From Candidatus Methanoplasma cognatum (GTDB lineage Archaea; Thermoplasmatota; Thermoplasmata; Methanomassiliicoccales; Methanomethylophilaceae), in NCBI GenBank assembly GCA_009777615.1, contig WRLM01000002.1, forward strand, positions 62,001 to 126,000: a stretch of 64,000 bases of DNA, given 5' to 3'. The notes under the pieces are model-generated. The model made no database searches. It saw only the letters and a program-made list of their open reading frames with translations, and was not told where the DNA came from. Below, in pieces: positions 52,778-61,971 of the stretch. A program made the position numbers and the translations under genes. The number at the start of each line of letters is the position of its first letter. Position 1 is the first letter of the stretch.

Positions 52778-52965
52778 CGGGACTGCGCCGCACACCTCTC
52801 CGGATCCTCTGAAAGTACGGTTCGGGCAAGGCACAAGATGAGATACCCAGGGAGCCCAGGCTCACGATCTGGCAGCGTTTTTTCAGACGCCCGCATCATG
52901 TTAAAACTTACCAAAGTTGACGATGGAGAACAAACTCTTTTTACTACGACGCGCATGGTGATGTT

Positions 52966-54444
52966 ATGGGATTGGGAATTCTGGATCCTACTATGGCCAC
53001 TGCATTAGGCTACGTAATGCTGGTACTGTGGTTGGTGTCGGTAGTGATAATCCTCTTCCTGATCTTCTTCGAACGCTCCGACCCCTATACTATCGCTCTT
53101 TGGGCGGCGGTCATGCTGCTGCTGCCGGCGATAGGGTTCTTCATCTATTTGTGCTTCGGGCAGACATTCTACAGACGCAGACATTTTGCCATAAAGAATC
53201 TGACCGATGAGAATCTCGTCAGGATAAAAGAGGAATCTCTGAAAGAACTGAGCAAGAAGACCGCCCCCGAGAATGAGGAGGAGATGAGGTTCGCAAGGTC
53301 TCTGATGGACACCGGCGGTGCCTTCTACAGCGCGGAGAACAAGCTCGATCTCTGTCTTACGGGCGAGGAATTCTTCAGGCGCATGTTCGATGACCTGAGG
53401 AGGGCGGAGAAGTACATCCATGCGGAATACTACATAATACGCAACGATAAGCTGTCCAATGAGTTCATGGATGTGCTGATCGAGAAGGCCAAGGCCGGCT
53501 TGGAGGTGAAGCTTATGGTGGACGCCGTAGGCTTCAACAGCGGGCTCGGTAAAAGGATCAAGGAGCTCAGGGGCGCGGGAGGGGAGTTCGAGTTGTTCCA
53601 TCGTTCAGTGACGGTCTTCCTCAGCCCGAAGAAGAACAACCGCAACCACAGAAAGCTCATGGTCATCGACGGGACCGTCGGATATGTTTCGGGGTTCAAC
53701 ATCGGGGATGAGTATCTGGGTAAAGGCGAAACAGGCAGATGGAGGGACACAGGCCTGAGGATAGAAGGGCAGAGCGTGATCGCCATAAACCTCAGATTCT
53801 TCATGGACTGGGGATATGCGTCAAAGAGGCGCCTGGACCTGAATGCGGAAAGCGGAGGGAAGTATTTCACCGTCGACGAGTCCGCCCATTACGGAGAGGA
53901 TGTCATGCAGCTGATATCAGGAGGGCCTGACACGAAGAATAACCCAATCGAGCTGCAGTACCTCAAGATCATAGGCGCCGCAAAGAAGACCCTGTACATC
54001 CACACTCCATACCTCGTGCCGAGCGACAACGTCATGAAGGGGCTGATACTATCCGCCCGCTCCGGCGTCGACGTAAGGATAATCATGCCCGACAGGCCCG
54101 ACCATCTTTTTGTGTACTGGGTAAGCGTCATGAATGCGGGGGAACTGATGAAGAATGGGGTCAAAGTATACCGCTACATAGGCGGCTTCGTGCACTCGAA
54201 GACTCTGGTCGCCGACGGGGAATACTGCTCCGTAGGCTCCGCGAACCTCGACCAGAGGAGCATGACGCTCAACTTCGAAACGAACGCGATGGTATACTCC
54301 AAGAGAATAGGCGAGCAGATGCAGGAAGCCTTCATGAAAGATCTGGACCACTGCGCCGAGTACAGTCTGGAGGAGTACGGCAGACTCAACAGATGGCAGA
54401 ACTTCAAGATGAGCGTCGCACGCCTGTTCAGTTCATGGGCGTGA
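52966..54444 (+). CDS. cls: Cardiolipin synthase (phospholipase D family)
   Basis: A 492-residue enzyme with two N-terminal transmembrane helices (about 12-36 and 42-64) and two HKD motifs: NHRKLMVIDG (near residue 226) and VHSKTLVADG (near 408), each followed by a GSxNxDxRS-type segment. In archaea this type joins two archaetidylglycerols to give archaeal cardiolipin. Of bacterial Cls type in layout. GGTGAT lies before the ATG. It is a single gene between infB and rps6e. Confidence 0.9.
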   Translation: MGLGILDPTMATALGYVMLVLWLVSVVIILFLIFFERSDPYTIALWAAVMLLLPAIGFFIYLCFGQTFYRRRHFAIKNLTDENLVRIKEESLKELSKKTAPENEEEMRFARSLMDTGGAFYSAENKLDLCLTGEEFFRRMFDDLRRAEKYIHAEYYIIRNDKLSNEFMDVLIEKAKAGLEVKLMVDAVGFNSGLGKRIKELRGAGGEFELFHRSVTVFLSPKKNNRNHRKLMVIDGTVGYVSGFNIGDEYLGKGETGRWRDTGLRIEGQSVIAINLRFFMDWGYASKRRLDLNAESGGKYFTVDESAHYGEDVMQLISGGPDTKNNPIELQYLKIIGAAKKTLYIHTPYLVPSDNVMKGLILSARSGVDVRIIMPDRPDHLFVYWVSVMNAGELMKNGVKVYRYIGGFVHSKTLVADGEYCSVGSANLDQRSMTLNFETNAMVYSKRIGEQMQEAFMKDLDHCAEYSLEEYGRLNRWQNFKMSVARLFSSWA

Positions 54445-54515
54445 GGAAGGCGTTCAACCCTGCTTTTACGAACGTTCATGCTCCGATGGACCCATCTGCG
54501 CAAAGATTTGAACAA

Positions 54516-54527
54516 ACATTTATAAGG
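54516..54527 (+). promoter_or_regulatory. TATA box of the rps6e-aIF2gamma-PIN transcript
   Basis: CATTTATAAGGG about 32-43 nt before the rps6e ATG, with an AAAGGTG ribosome site closer to the start. Confidence 0.55.
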
Positions 54528-54558
54528 GACACTATGATAGGGCGGCAAAGGTGTTCAA

Positions 54559-54975
54559 ATGGTAGAATTCAAAGCCATCGTAAACGATGTGAAGACCGGC
54601 AAGTCCTACAACAGGGCGGTCTCAGGCCACCACGCGAACTCTCTGATCGGTAAAAACATTGGAGAGATCGTGGATGGGATTTTCGTCGGTCTCCCCGGAT
54701 ATAAACTGAAGATAACAGGCGGCAGCGACGGTAACGGCACCCCAATGAGGGCGGACCTTCCCGGGCCGAAGAGAAGGAAGCTCCTGCTCTCCGACGGGCT
54801 CGGCTTCCGCGAAAGATACCCCGGAGAAAGGAAGAGAGTGACGATCCGCGGCTCCACAATATCGGCCGAGATCGTCCAGATCAACCTTGCGATCGCGGAG
54901 TACGGGCCGAAATCCATAGAGGAATCCTTCGCGCCGGCTGTTGCCGCCGAAGGGGCTGCTGCGGAGAAGAAGTAA
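54559..54975 (+). CDS. rps6e: 30S ribosomal protein S6e
   Basis: A 138-residue S6e. [30 protein letters not shown], and [17 protein letters not shown] are family hallmarks. The C-terminal tail is Ala/Glu-rich and lacks the eukaryotic phosphorylation region. The last A of the stop codon is also the A of the next ATG (TAATG), coupling it to aIF2-gamma. Confidence 0.96.
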   Translation: MVEFKAIVNDVKTGKSYNRAVSGHHANSLIGKNIGEIVDGIFVGLPGYKLKITGGSDGNGTPMRADLPGPKRRKLLLSDGLGFRERYPGERKRVTIRGSTISAEIVQINLAIAEYGPKSIEESFAPAVAAEGAAAEKK

Positions 54976-56210
54976 TGAAAGTCCCCAAGCAGCCGGAGGT
55001 CAACATCGGGATGATAGGCCATGTTGACCACGGTAAGACCACGCTCACGAAGGCGCTGTCAGGAGAATGGACCGACCGCCACTCCGAAGAGTTGAAAAGA
55101 GGGATCTCGATCAGACTGGGATATGCGGATGTCGCATTCTATAAATGTTCCAGCTGCGAAGGGCCGGCCGCCTACGGCACATCCACCAAATGCAAATGCG
55201 GAGGGAAAGCGGAGTTCCTCAGGGCGGTGTCATTCGTCGACGCGCCGGGACACGAGACCCTGATGGCCACCATGCTATCCGGCGCCGCCCTCATGGACGG
55301 AGCGTTGCTGCTTGTGGCGGCCAACGAGAAATGCCCCCAACCGCAGACCAAGGAACATCTGATGGCGCTGTCCATAATAGGGATCGATAAGATCATAATC
55401 GTTCAGAACAAGATCGACATCGTCACAAGGGAGCAGGCCGTCGAGAACTACAAACAAATAAAAGAATTCACGAAGGGGACGATAGCGGAGAACGCGCCGA
55501 TAATACCGGTCTCTGCGAACAGAGGGGTCAACATAGACATGCTCATTGAGAGCATAGAGGAACACATAATCTCGAAGATCGAGAAGGATGTCTCCTCTCC
55601 GCCGCTGATGCATGTGGCAAGATCCTTTGACATAAATGTTCCCGGGACAGTCCCGAAGGACCTTAAAGGAGGGGTCATGGGAGGGACGCTCATCCAGGGC
55701 AGGCTGAAGATCGACGATGAGATCGAGATAGTGCCAGGCAGGAGAGTGGAGGTCGCGGGAAAGCCTACGTATGAGAAGATATCCGCAAAGGTCGTGTCCC
55801 TCCAGGCAGGAGGGAAGAGCGTTAAAGAGGTTGTGCCCGGAGGGCTGATAGCCATAGGCACGGCGCTCGACCCGTCAATAACGAAATCGGACGGGCTGAC
55901 CGGAAGGGTAGTGGGTATGCAAGGGGAGTTGCCTCCTGTGGTCCACGACTTCAAAATGAAGACGACCCTTTTGGACCGTGTTGTAGGCTCATCAGCCGAT
56001 CTTGTCGTGGATGAGATCAAAAGCAACGAGCCGCTGATGCTGAGCGTAGGTACGGCCACAACGGTGGGTGTGGTCAAGAGCGCAAGGGCAGGCTCCGCGG
56101 AAGTGGTCCTTAAGATACCCGTATGCATCCTCCCGGGGCAGAGGGTGGCGATATCCAGAAGGATCTCCAACAAGTGGAGACTGATAGGCTACGGGATAAT
56201 AGAGCAGTGA
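54975..56210 (+). CDS. Translation initiation factor aIF2 subunit gamma
   Basis: The 411-residue GTPase that brings initiator tRNA to the ribosome with the alpha and beta subunits. G1 [10 protein letters not shown] is at residues 13-22, switch I has [11 protein letters not shown], a zinc site is formed by CSSC...CKCG, and NKID follows. Beta-barrel domains II and III are complete. Neither partner subunit is in the window. Confidence 0.97.
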   Translation: MKVPKQPEVNIGMIGHVDHGKTTLTKALSGEWTDRHSEELKRGISIRLGYADVAFYKCSSCEGPAAYGTSTKCKCGGKAEFLRAVSFVDAPGHETLMATMLSGAALMDGALLLVAANEKCPQPQTKEHLMALSIIGIDKIIIVQNKIDIVTREQAVENYKQIKEFTKGTIAENAPIIPVSANRGVNIDMLIESIEEHIISKIEKDVSSPPLMHVARSFDINVPGTVPKDLKGGVMGGTLIQGRLKIDDEIEIVPGRRVEVAGKPTYEKISAKVVSLQAGGKSVKEVVPGGLIAIGTALDPSITKSDGLTGRVVGMQGELPPVVHDFKMKTTLLDRVVGSSADLVVDEIKSNEPLMLSVGTATTVGVVKSARAGSAEVVLKIPVCILPGQRVAISRRISNKWRLIGYGIIEQ

Positions 56211-56214
56211 GCTC

Positions 56215-56571
56215 ATGCAGACCGTGGTCCTGGACACCAATGCGCTTCTGATGCCTTTCGAAGAGAAGATAAACATTGATCTGGCGCTGAGAGATCTCCT
56301 CGGTGAGGTAAGGTGCGTTGTCCCCGGTCCGCTTATCGGCGAACTCAAGCGCCTTGACCATAAGTTCTCCAAAGCGGCGCTGGAGCTCGCAAGGAGATAC
56401 GACATTTTGCAGACACCCCTGTCCGGAGACGACGCGGTCATTGACATCGCGCAGTCGACCGGAGGCTACATCCTTACTAACGATAAGGACCTCAGGGCCA
56501 GAGCAAGGAAGCAGAGGATACCGCTTATCTATCTCCGTTCGGGAACGCATCTGGTGGTCGAGTCCCTCTGA
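56215..56571 (+). CDS. PIN-domain ribonuclease-like protein
   Basis: A 118-residue PIN domain. Acidic residues expected in the active site are present: D in LDTNALLMPF, E in GELKRL, and a D pair in GGYILTNDKDLRARA. Its place after aIF2-gamma is a conserved archaeal arrangement, so it is more likely a housekeeping RNA-processing enzyme (Nob1/Fcf1-like) than a toxin; no antitoxin gene is near. It overlaps the methanogenesis marker gene tail-to-tail by 47 nt. Confidence 0.85.
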   Translation: MQTVVLDTNALLMPFEEKINIDLALRDLLGEVRCVVPGPLIGELKRLDHKFSKAALELARRYDILQTPLSGDDAVIDIAQSTGGYILTNDKDLRARARKQRIPLIYLRSGTHLVVESL

Positions 56572-57394
56572 TGAGGGGCCTCGGCGGGTCCTCCGGCTCT
56601 TTCCCGTTCCAAGGTTCCCTCCCGACTTCTTCCAGCCTCATCATAACCAGCTCTTTTCCTTTCTCCGTTACGCCATAGATGGGGACCTTGTTTCCGGCGA
56701 TTATCAGATCCCTTCTTTTGGATTCTTCCCTCACCGCCTCGGAGGCGCATGCCGTGATGACATCGCAGACATCGAAGGCGGTGCGCGCATCGTCCGGCGG
56801 CATGCATGAGGTGTGTACGGCCATTATGATAGCGGAGTTCCCGAATTCCGCTCTTATCTCGGAGGCTGCCCTGACCGACGCAACGGTGACGGCGATCGTC
56901 CCGTACCCCATCGCTCTTGCTTTCTTTACTCCCCTGACCATATCGATCACCGCGGAGGCTGGATCTAGAACGTTCTCCCTCCCTACGCCTTCGATAACAT
57001 CATCAATGGGGGATGTTTCGCACAGGCCGGATATCCTTCCTCCCAGGCCCTGCACTATCTCAGGGTCGGTAACTACGACGGTGCCGACGCCGTCGGCGGC
57101 GATGACGGCGGCGTCTATCATCCTCCGTCTCAGGGCGGAGCTGAGGATCTCCGATATCCCGAAGGAGAGGAAGTCTTTCATCCGAATATCACGGTTCCCG
57201 GTGCACATACCGAAGGATTCGATCCTGAACTCTATGTTCGTTCTCACAACATCCTCGGTTATCTCATCGATATTGCGGTATTTTTTGAAAAGGGGGCAGA
57301 ATTTGATCTTGGGCCCGCTTACCACGGTCACTTTTCCGTTTTCGATGACGACCTTGGACATGCCGAGGCATTCCATGACGTGGCGGTCACTCAT
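56525..57394 (-). CDS. Methanogenesis marker protein 8 (DUF2099)
   Basis: A 289-residue protein found only in methanogens and close relatives. CLGMSKVVIENGKVTVVSGPKIKFCPLF at the start and VHTSCMPPDDARTAFDVCDVITACAS near the end identify the family, and several cysteines suggest a metal or cluster site. Role unknown; presence tracks with methyl-coenzyme M reductase. Its ATG overlaps the stop of the cyclophilin gene (ATGA), so both are co-expressed. This gene is the best single sign that the organism is a methanogen. Confidence 0.92.
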   Translation of the reverse strand: MSDRHVMECLGMSKVVIENGKVTVVSGPKIKFCPLFKKYRNIDEITEDVVRTNIEFRIESFGMCTGNRDIRMKDFLSFGISEILSSALRRRMIDAAVIAADGVGTVVVTDPEIVQGLGGRISGLCETSPIDDVIEGVGRENVLDPASAVIDMVRGVKKARAMGYGTIAVTVASVRAASEIRAEFGNSAIIMAVHTSCMPPDDARTAFDVCDVITACASEAVREESKRRDLIIAGNKVPIYGVTEKGKELVMMRLEEVGREPWNGKEPEDPPRPLIRGTRPPDAFPNGDR

Positions 57395-57870
57395 CGGGTG
57401 ACCTCTGCCTTTATTATCCGGACGTCGGTCACAGGGCGGTCGCCGCGGGCGGTGGGGGAGTTACCGATCCTGTCAACGACGTCCATTCCATTGACGACCC
57501 GGCCGAACACCGGGTGCGCATAGGGAGTCTTGGGATTCTCTTTGTCAAGATAGCAGTTGTCCACAAGGTTGATGAAGAACTGGCTCCCGCCGGTGTCCGG
57601 CCTTCCCGTGTTTGCCATGGATATGGTGCCCCTGACGTTGGAATGACCGCTTCCGAACTCATCCTTGATCGTATAGCCCGGACCGCCGGTCCCGGTGCCC
57701 TTCGGATCCCCGCCCTGTATCATAAAATCTTTAATGACTCTGTGGAAAATTGTCCCGTCGTAGTAGCCTTCTTCTGCCAATTTTATGAAGTTGCCGGTGG
57801 TTATCGGCATGTCGTCATGCATAATTATCTCTATGTCGCCCTCGGTTGTCCGGAGTATAACTTTGACCAT
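57391..57870 (-). CDS. Cyclophilin-type peptidyl-prolyl isomerase
   Basis: A 159-residue cytoplasmic cyclophilin (no signal peptide). The active-site stretches FHRVIKDFMIQGGDP, GTISMANTGRPDTGGSQFFI and HPVFGRVVNGMDVVDRI are intact. A TATA-like GTTTTTATGTAAA (minus strand, about 57884-57896) lies near the start. It is upstream of, and coupled to, methanogenesis marker 8; the reason is unknown. Confidence 0.94.
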   Translation of the reverse strand: MVKVILRTTEGDIEIIMHDDMPITTGNFIKLAEEGYYDGTIFHRVIKDFMIQGGDPKGTGTGGPGYTIKDEFGSGHSNVRGTISMANTGRPDTGGSQFFINLVDNCYLDKENPKTPYAHPVFGRVVNGMDVVDRIGNSPTARGDRPVTDVRIIKAEVTR

Positions 57871-58041
57871 GGGTATAAAACGGCCCTTTACATAAAAACG
57901 TGTTGAGGCGCCGGCATGTGAACACAGTCCAGCATATACGGAAAAACATCTTTTTCCAATTAACCGTTATTATTGCACATTTAACTATTCTTTGAATACA
58001 AGGATTTCATCACAGGAAGACAAAGGAATTATGCACAATCG
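57871..58041. other. Divergent promoter region
   Basis: An AT-rich 170 nt between the cyclophilin (-) and TraB-like (+) genes with TATA-like elements for each direction; no gene seen. Confidence 0.35.
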
Positions 58042-58794
58042 ATGCAAAATATTCTATCTGAAAGAGGCATTCACAGCAATATGATGACGATGATAGGGAC
58101 AGGCCACGTTTTCAAGATATCGGAACAGGTCTCCTTCATCATAAAGTACACCTGGCCGGACGCAGTCCTTCTGGAACTGGATGACAGAAGGTATGCCGCA
58201 CTGATGAATGGCTCAGGGGACAGTAAGGGATCGGAGAATGTCCCGAAGCTGTACCGCGAGTCCGCTGAATACCAGAATAAAATGTCAGAAAAGAACGGGA
58301 CCCGGCCGGGAGGCGAAATGCTCGCCGCGATCTCTGCGGGGAAGATCGTCGGCGCCGATATAATATGCATAGACAAGGACGCCGAACAGACCATGAGGGA
58401 GGTGGAGGCAGAAATGTCTCTCTTTGAGAGGATAAGGTATTCTGTATACTCATTCTCAGGTAGTTTGCCCCGAAGGGGGAATACGAACGTGACGCAGAAA
58501 GGGTTCGCTGCCAATGAGGAGGAGTACATCCGCAGGATGCGCAAGAGGTTCCCGACGCTGGTGGAGAAGCTGATAGATGAAAGGAACGTGTACATGGCCG
58601 AAAGGATCAAAGAGGCATCGGAAAAATACAAGAACATAGTGGTCGTGGTAGGGGATGCGCATGTCAGAGGCATATGCGAACTATTAAACGGCGTTGACAT
58701 CTACAAGATAAGGCTGGCGGACATGATGGATCAGGAAAGCATGAATGAGGTTAAATCCCGTATCTGGAACAGAAAGGCGGAAGTGTCTGAATGA
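58042..58794 (+). CDS. TraB/GumN-domain protein
   Basis: A 250-residue protein with the TraB motifs GTGHVF near the N-terminus, an ELDDRR segment, RN/ERN.YMAERI and VVVVGDAHVRGI toward the end. TraB proteins are thought to be metal-dependent proteases or peptide-inactivating factors. Unlike many archaeal TraB proteins, there are no transmembrane helices at the C-terminus. The start may instead be the ATG at 58081, just before the GTGH strand. It overlaps thyX by 4 nt. Confidence 0.82.
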   Translation: MQNILSERGIHSNMMTMIGTGHVFKISEQVSFIIKYTWPDAVLLELDDRRYAALMNGSGDSKGSENVPKLYRESAEYQNKMSEKNGTRPGGEMLAAISAGKIVGADIICIDKDAEQTMREVEAEMSLFERIRYSVYSFSGSLPRRGNTNVTQKGFAANEEEYIRRMRKRFPTLVEKLIDERNVYMAERIKEASEKYKNIVVVVGDAHVRGICELLNGVDIYKIRLADMMDQESMNEVKSRIWNRKAEVSE

Positions 58795-59459
58795 ACGTAA
58801 GACTGCTCGCACACACGCCTGATGCGGACGCCATCTGCGCCGCGGCGGGAAGGTCCTGCTATTCCGAGAAAGCCTCGGCAGACCTTATGGGCATGAAGGA
58901 TCCGGAGAAGATCCTCGGCAATATAGTAGGCATGGGTCACCATTCGGTGGTGGAGCACGCGGTATTCACCTTCTCCGCCGACGGCGTCTCCAGGGCGCTC
59001 ACGCATCAGTTGGTCAGGCACAGGATAGCCTCCTTCTCCCAGCAGAGCCAGAGGTATGTCTCTCTGAAAGATCCGACCTATGTCGTCCCCGAAACGGTAA
59101 AGGCAGACCCCGATGCGCGGGAATTATATGAAGAAACGATGAGGACGATATGGGACGCATACGGGAAGCTTGCGGAGACGATACCTGCGGAGGATGCGAG
59201 ATATATCCTCCCCAACGGGTGCACCACAAACATAACGATAACTATGAACGCAAGGGAACTGCACCACTTCTTCTCGCTTAGGTGCTGCGAGCGTGCCCAG
59301 TGGGAGATAAGGGAGCTTGCGGACAGAATGCTGGCACTTTGCAAGGAAGTATCTCCCGCCATTTTCACTGACGCGGGGCCGCCTTGCATCAGGGGACCGT
59401 GTCCGGAAGGGAAGCTTTCATGCGGCCATCCCCGCAGACCCAACAAAGCCTTTAAATAA
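58791..59459 (+). CDS. thyX: FAD-dependent thymidylate synthase ThyX
   Basis: A 222-residue flavoenzyme making dTMP. The signature RHRIASFSQQSQR is at about residues 77-89, and LPNGCTTNITITMNARELHHFFSLRCC is the second conserved block. The C-terminus has several Cys residues (PPCIRGPCPEGKLSCG) that are unusual in number and may bind a metal. Start overlaps the TraB-like gene. Confidence 0.94.
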   Translation: MNVRLLAHTPDADAICAAAGRSCYSEKASADLMGMKDPEKILGNIVGMGHHSVVEHAVFTFSADGVSRALTHQLVRHRIASFSQQSQRYVSLKDPTYVVPETVKADPDARELYEETMRTIWDAYGKLAETIPAEDARYILPNGCTTNITITMNARELHHFFSLRCCERAQWEIRELADRMLALCKEVSPAIFTDAGPPCIRGPCPEGKLSCGHPRRPNKAFK

Positions 59460-59495
59460 GGAATCCACTTAATCGGGGACATATCGGTGAAAAAT

Positions 59496-59687
59496 ATGGG
59501 AAGAATAAGGCCCACATACATCAAAAGAGTCGCCATCGAGCTTATTGCAAAATACCCCCAGGCGTTCAACGGGGATTTCGAGAACAACAAAGAGATGGTG
59601 AACAATCTTACGGACGTTTACTCGGTGAAGATGAGGAACAGGATAGCCGGATACATAACGCGCTACAAATCCCGCCCGGAAATCTGA
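59496..59687 (+). CDS. rps17e: 30S ribosomal protein S17e
   Basis: A 63-residue S17e: [17 protein letters not shown], then [21 protein letters not shown]. The ATG at 59496 has GGTGA at the right distance; the frame also permits a GTG at 59487, which is part of that site. A TTTAAATA box lies at 59450-59457. Confidence 0.94.
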   Translation: MGRIRPTYIKRVAIELIAKYPQAFNGDFENNKEMVNNLTDVYSVKMRNRIAGYITRYKSRPEI

Positions 59688-59725
59688 AACCATTTATAAT
59701 AAGTAGTTTTTCCGCGGTACAATTC

Positions 59726-59802
59726 GCCCGCGTGGGGTAGCTTGGATATCCTGAGAGATTGCGGATCTCTTGACTCGGATTCGAATTCCGGCGCGGGCAC
59801 CA
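59726..59802 (+). tRNA. tRNA-Arg (anticodon GCG)
   Basis: Acceptor arm GCCCGCG pairs with CGCGGGC. The D arm carries GGGTAGCTTGGATATCC, the anticodon arm AGAGA/TCTCT closes a 7-nt loop with GCG at 59761-59763, and the T arm has the TTCGAAT loop. Discriminator A (59799) is followed by an encoded CCA. No intron is visible. It decodes CGC/CGU. It ends 2 nt from the tail of the NEMF gene on the other strand. Confidence 0.9.
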
Positions 59803-59803
59803 A

Positions 59804-61729
59804 TCATTGTCCGTCCTTCCATATGCGCTTAACGATCTCAACGTCGCCGGGAGGCAGTATCCTAGATATCTCTTCCTCTGGCACATGGAAGTCCTTCGCT
59901 ATCTCTCCGGACATCCTTCCGCTTTTCCCCCTCCCGGGATTAAGGATGAGGTATCTGTCTGAATCCTTGAAGATATCAACAGGGCCGCACATTATCTTCC
60001 TTGCGCCTTGGTAGGATATCTCTCCGATCCCCAGCTCCATCTTAAGATGGTGTTCATAGTTCCTTTTGCCCCTTACGATGAACGCTCCTCTGGGAACGAA
60101 CTCTCCCGGGTTCGGCGTTTTGCTCACCTGATCCGGATAGGCCCAGAACGCCGCTCCCTCCATGAGAGCAGCCACCCAGGCCTTAGATTGTGCCAGAGCG
60201 AAAATGCATGCCTCTCTTAATTCATCCGGTGTGGCGGCGGAGCCGTCCTTCAATATCACGGAAGGAGCGCCGTGGACGTCCGCGTGAACGAACACGTCCT
60301 TCTCTTTCAGGTGCTTCTTCACAACATTATCGTTCGTATGGGCGTCCCTTCCGGCGATGACGAGCTTCCCGGAGGAAGTGATGAACCATTTGTATCTCTC
60401 GAACCAGAACTGTTTGGTCGGCTGAGCTTTGTTCAGGGCGAGGATCTTGGCCTTGTCGATGCCTTTCTGTTTCTTCTCAAGCTCGGCAACGCTTTCTTTC
60501 ATCGCGTTCTCGGCTCTCTTTGCCTTCTCCGAGATGTCTTTGCTTTTTTGATATATGTCCGAGGCGTTGGCATCGATCCCCTTTGTATAGTCCAGAGATA
60601 CCCTGAGTTCGGATATGTTAGCCGCGACGGTACTCTTGGAGGGGTCGATGTCCGTGACAAACGGTATCTTCATTGCGCCTTCCGCGAGCTTTTCCCAAGT
60701 GAGTTCTTTCGATTTCCGGCTGAGAACGGTAAGGAGCTCGTTCACTTTCTGATATTCCATGTATATTGCGTCCGCCCTCTTCTTCAGGTCTTCGGACTCT
60801 ATCCTGTATTCGTCCATGGTCTCGGTCTGCTTCTGTATCCTTTTCCTGAGCTTTTCCACCTCCGGGTCGACGTAAGCCTCCTCCTCGGTCTGGCCGATCT
60901 CCTGCATAAGGGCGTCGATCGCCAAGGACATGCTCTGGACCATTTGCGGCTCAGCGTCGTCATAGATATGCAGACCGACGGGAGCGACATCCACGATCTC
61001 CCCGTCCTTCCTGAAGATCGTCGGCTCGCTGCTTTGTACCACGCGATCCACTATCTCCCTGAGCGAAGAGTACATCTTGTCAAGGAGATCGTCGCCGACC
61101 CCGGCGGACGGCGCATTCTTTTCGACACCCGCCCTTTTGCAGATCTCCTCGGAATATTGGCCGCCGAGGTTGACGACGGTCGCCAAAGTTCTTACGGTGT
61201 CGGACCCGGAGGACCGGAACGTATCTCTGAATTCCTCGAATGAGGATTCGATGGGGTCGAATCTGCTTTTTGGCATGACGTAGTCCTCGCCGGGGCGGGT
61301 GGAGCGGTCCCTCCATGTTTTGTGGGTAAGGCAGTTGACTATCTTACCGTCCAGCACCAGCAGCACGTTCCCTCCTCCGAACATCTCAAAGATAAGCTTA
61401 TATTCCGCGTCGGACTTGAAGACCTCCGTAACCGTTATCCTGTCGAAACCGGCCTGGACCGTCTTCCCTATCCTTGCGTTCGTGATGTATTTCCTCATGA
61501 ACGTCGCGAACGAGGTCGGGGTATCCGGCGTATCGGGGCGCGACGGTGCCAGATACAGCCATTTCTTATCTCTGAAGAACAGCTCCCTTTTGCCGTCGCC
61601 CTGTACGTTCAGGCGGAAAAGGACGTTCCCCGCGCCCCAATGGAATATCTTGTCGATGTGTGCTCCTTCCAGCGACGCCATCTCCGAAACGACGGAACGG
61701 ACGTCAAAAGAGCTCATCTCCTTTTTCAT
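59804..61729 (-). CDS. NEMF/Rqc2/RqcH ribosome-quality-control protein
   Basis: A 641-residue NFACT protein: NFACT-N region (about 1-230), a helical region, long coiled coil (about 285-430), and NFACT-R domain with ADVHGAPSVILKDG (about 490-505). These proteins bind the 50S subunit with stalled peptidyl-tRNA and, in bacteria, add alanine tails. The N-terminal FDVRSVVSEM and the conserved DR-type catalytic-like patch in the first domain are kept. Start at 61729 or 4 codons downstream. Confidence 0.92.
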   Translation of the reverse strand: MKKEMSSFDVRSVVSEMASLEGAHIDKIFHWGAGNVLFRLNVQGDGKRELFFRDKKWLYLAPSRPDTPDTPTSFATFMRKYITNARIGKTVQAGFDRITVTEVFKSDAEYKLIFEMFGGGNVLLVLDGKIVNCLTHKTWRDRSTRPGEDYVMPKSRFDPIESSFEEFRDTFRSSGSDTVRTLATVVNLGGQYSEEICKRAGVEKNAPSAGVGDDLLDKMYSSLREIVDRVVQSSEPTIFRKDGEIVDVAPVGLHIYDDAEPQMVQSMSLAIDALMQEIGQTEEEAYVDPEVEKLRKRIQKQTETMDEYRIESEDLKKRADAIYMEYQKVNELLTVLSRKSKELTWEKLAEGAMKIPFVTDIDPSKSTVAANISELRVSLDYTKGIDANASDIYQKSKDISEKAKRAENAMKESVAELEKKQKGIDKAKILALNKAQPTKQFWFERYKWFITSSGKLVIAGRDAHTNDNVVKKHLKEKDVFVHADVHGAPSVILKDGSAATPDELREACIFALAQSKAWVAALMEGAAFWAYPDQVSKTPNPGEFVPRGAFIVRGKRNYEHHLKMELGIGEISYQGARKIMCGPVDIFKDSDRYLILNPGRGKSGRMSGEIAKDFHVPEEEISRILPPGDVEIVKRIWKDGQ

Positions 61730-61971
61730 GGGGTATGTTATGCAGGTAACGGAGATAAAGTTTCTTTACGGGGAAGCAACACAGTATAGAACGGCATTCC
61801 GTCATGCCGTTCGGACGGTCCGAGCCGCTCCTGGCCTCTTGCGACGAATGTTTTAGGCGGCGCATCCTTTGCCGGACGCCTTGTGCCTTATGCCGAATGA
61901 CCGGAATTGTCTCCCTGAGGAAAAAACAATAAAGGATAGACAATATACAGGAGGCTCACTGGTGGTCGTCA
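61730..61971. other. Divergent intergenic region
   Basis: About 240 nt between the NEMF gene (-) and the aminotransferase (+). AACAATAAAGGATAG (61926-61940) may be the promoter for the latter. An imperfect AACGGCATTCCGTCATGCCGTT inverted repeat lies at about 61791-61812. No gene seen. Confidence 0.35.

Noticed and set aside
56215-56571. VapC toxin interpretation of the PIN gene
   Set aside because: No antitoxin gene adjoins it, and the aIF2-gamma-PIN order is a conserved housekeeping arrangement.
59726-59802. Reading the tRNA anticodon as TGC (Ala)
   Set aside because: That register leaves a G-A mismatch at the base of the anticodon loop; shifting by one gives five perfect pairs and anticodon GCG.
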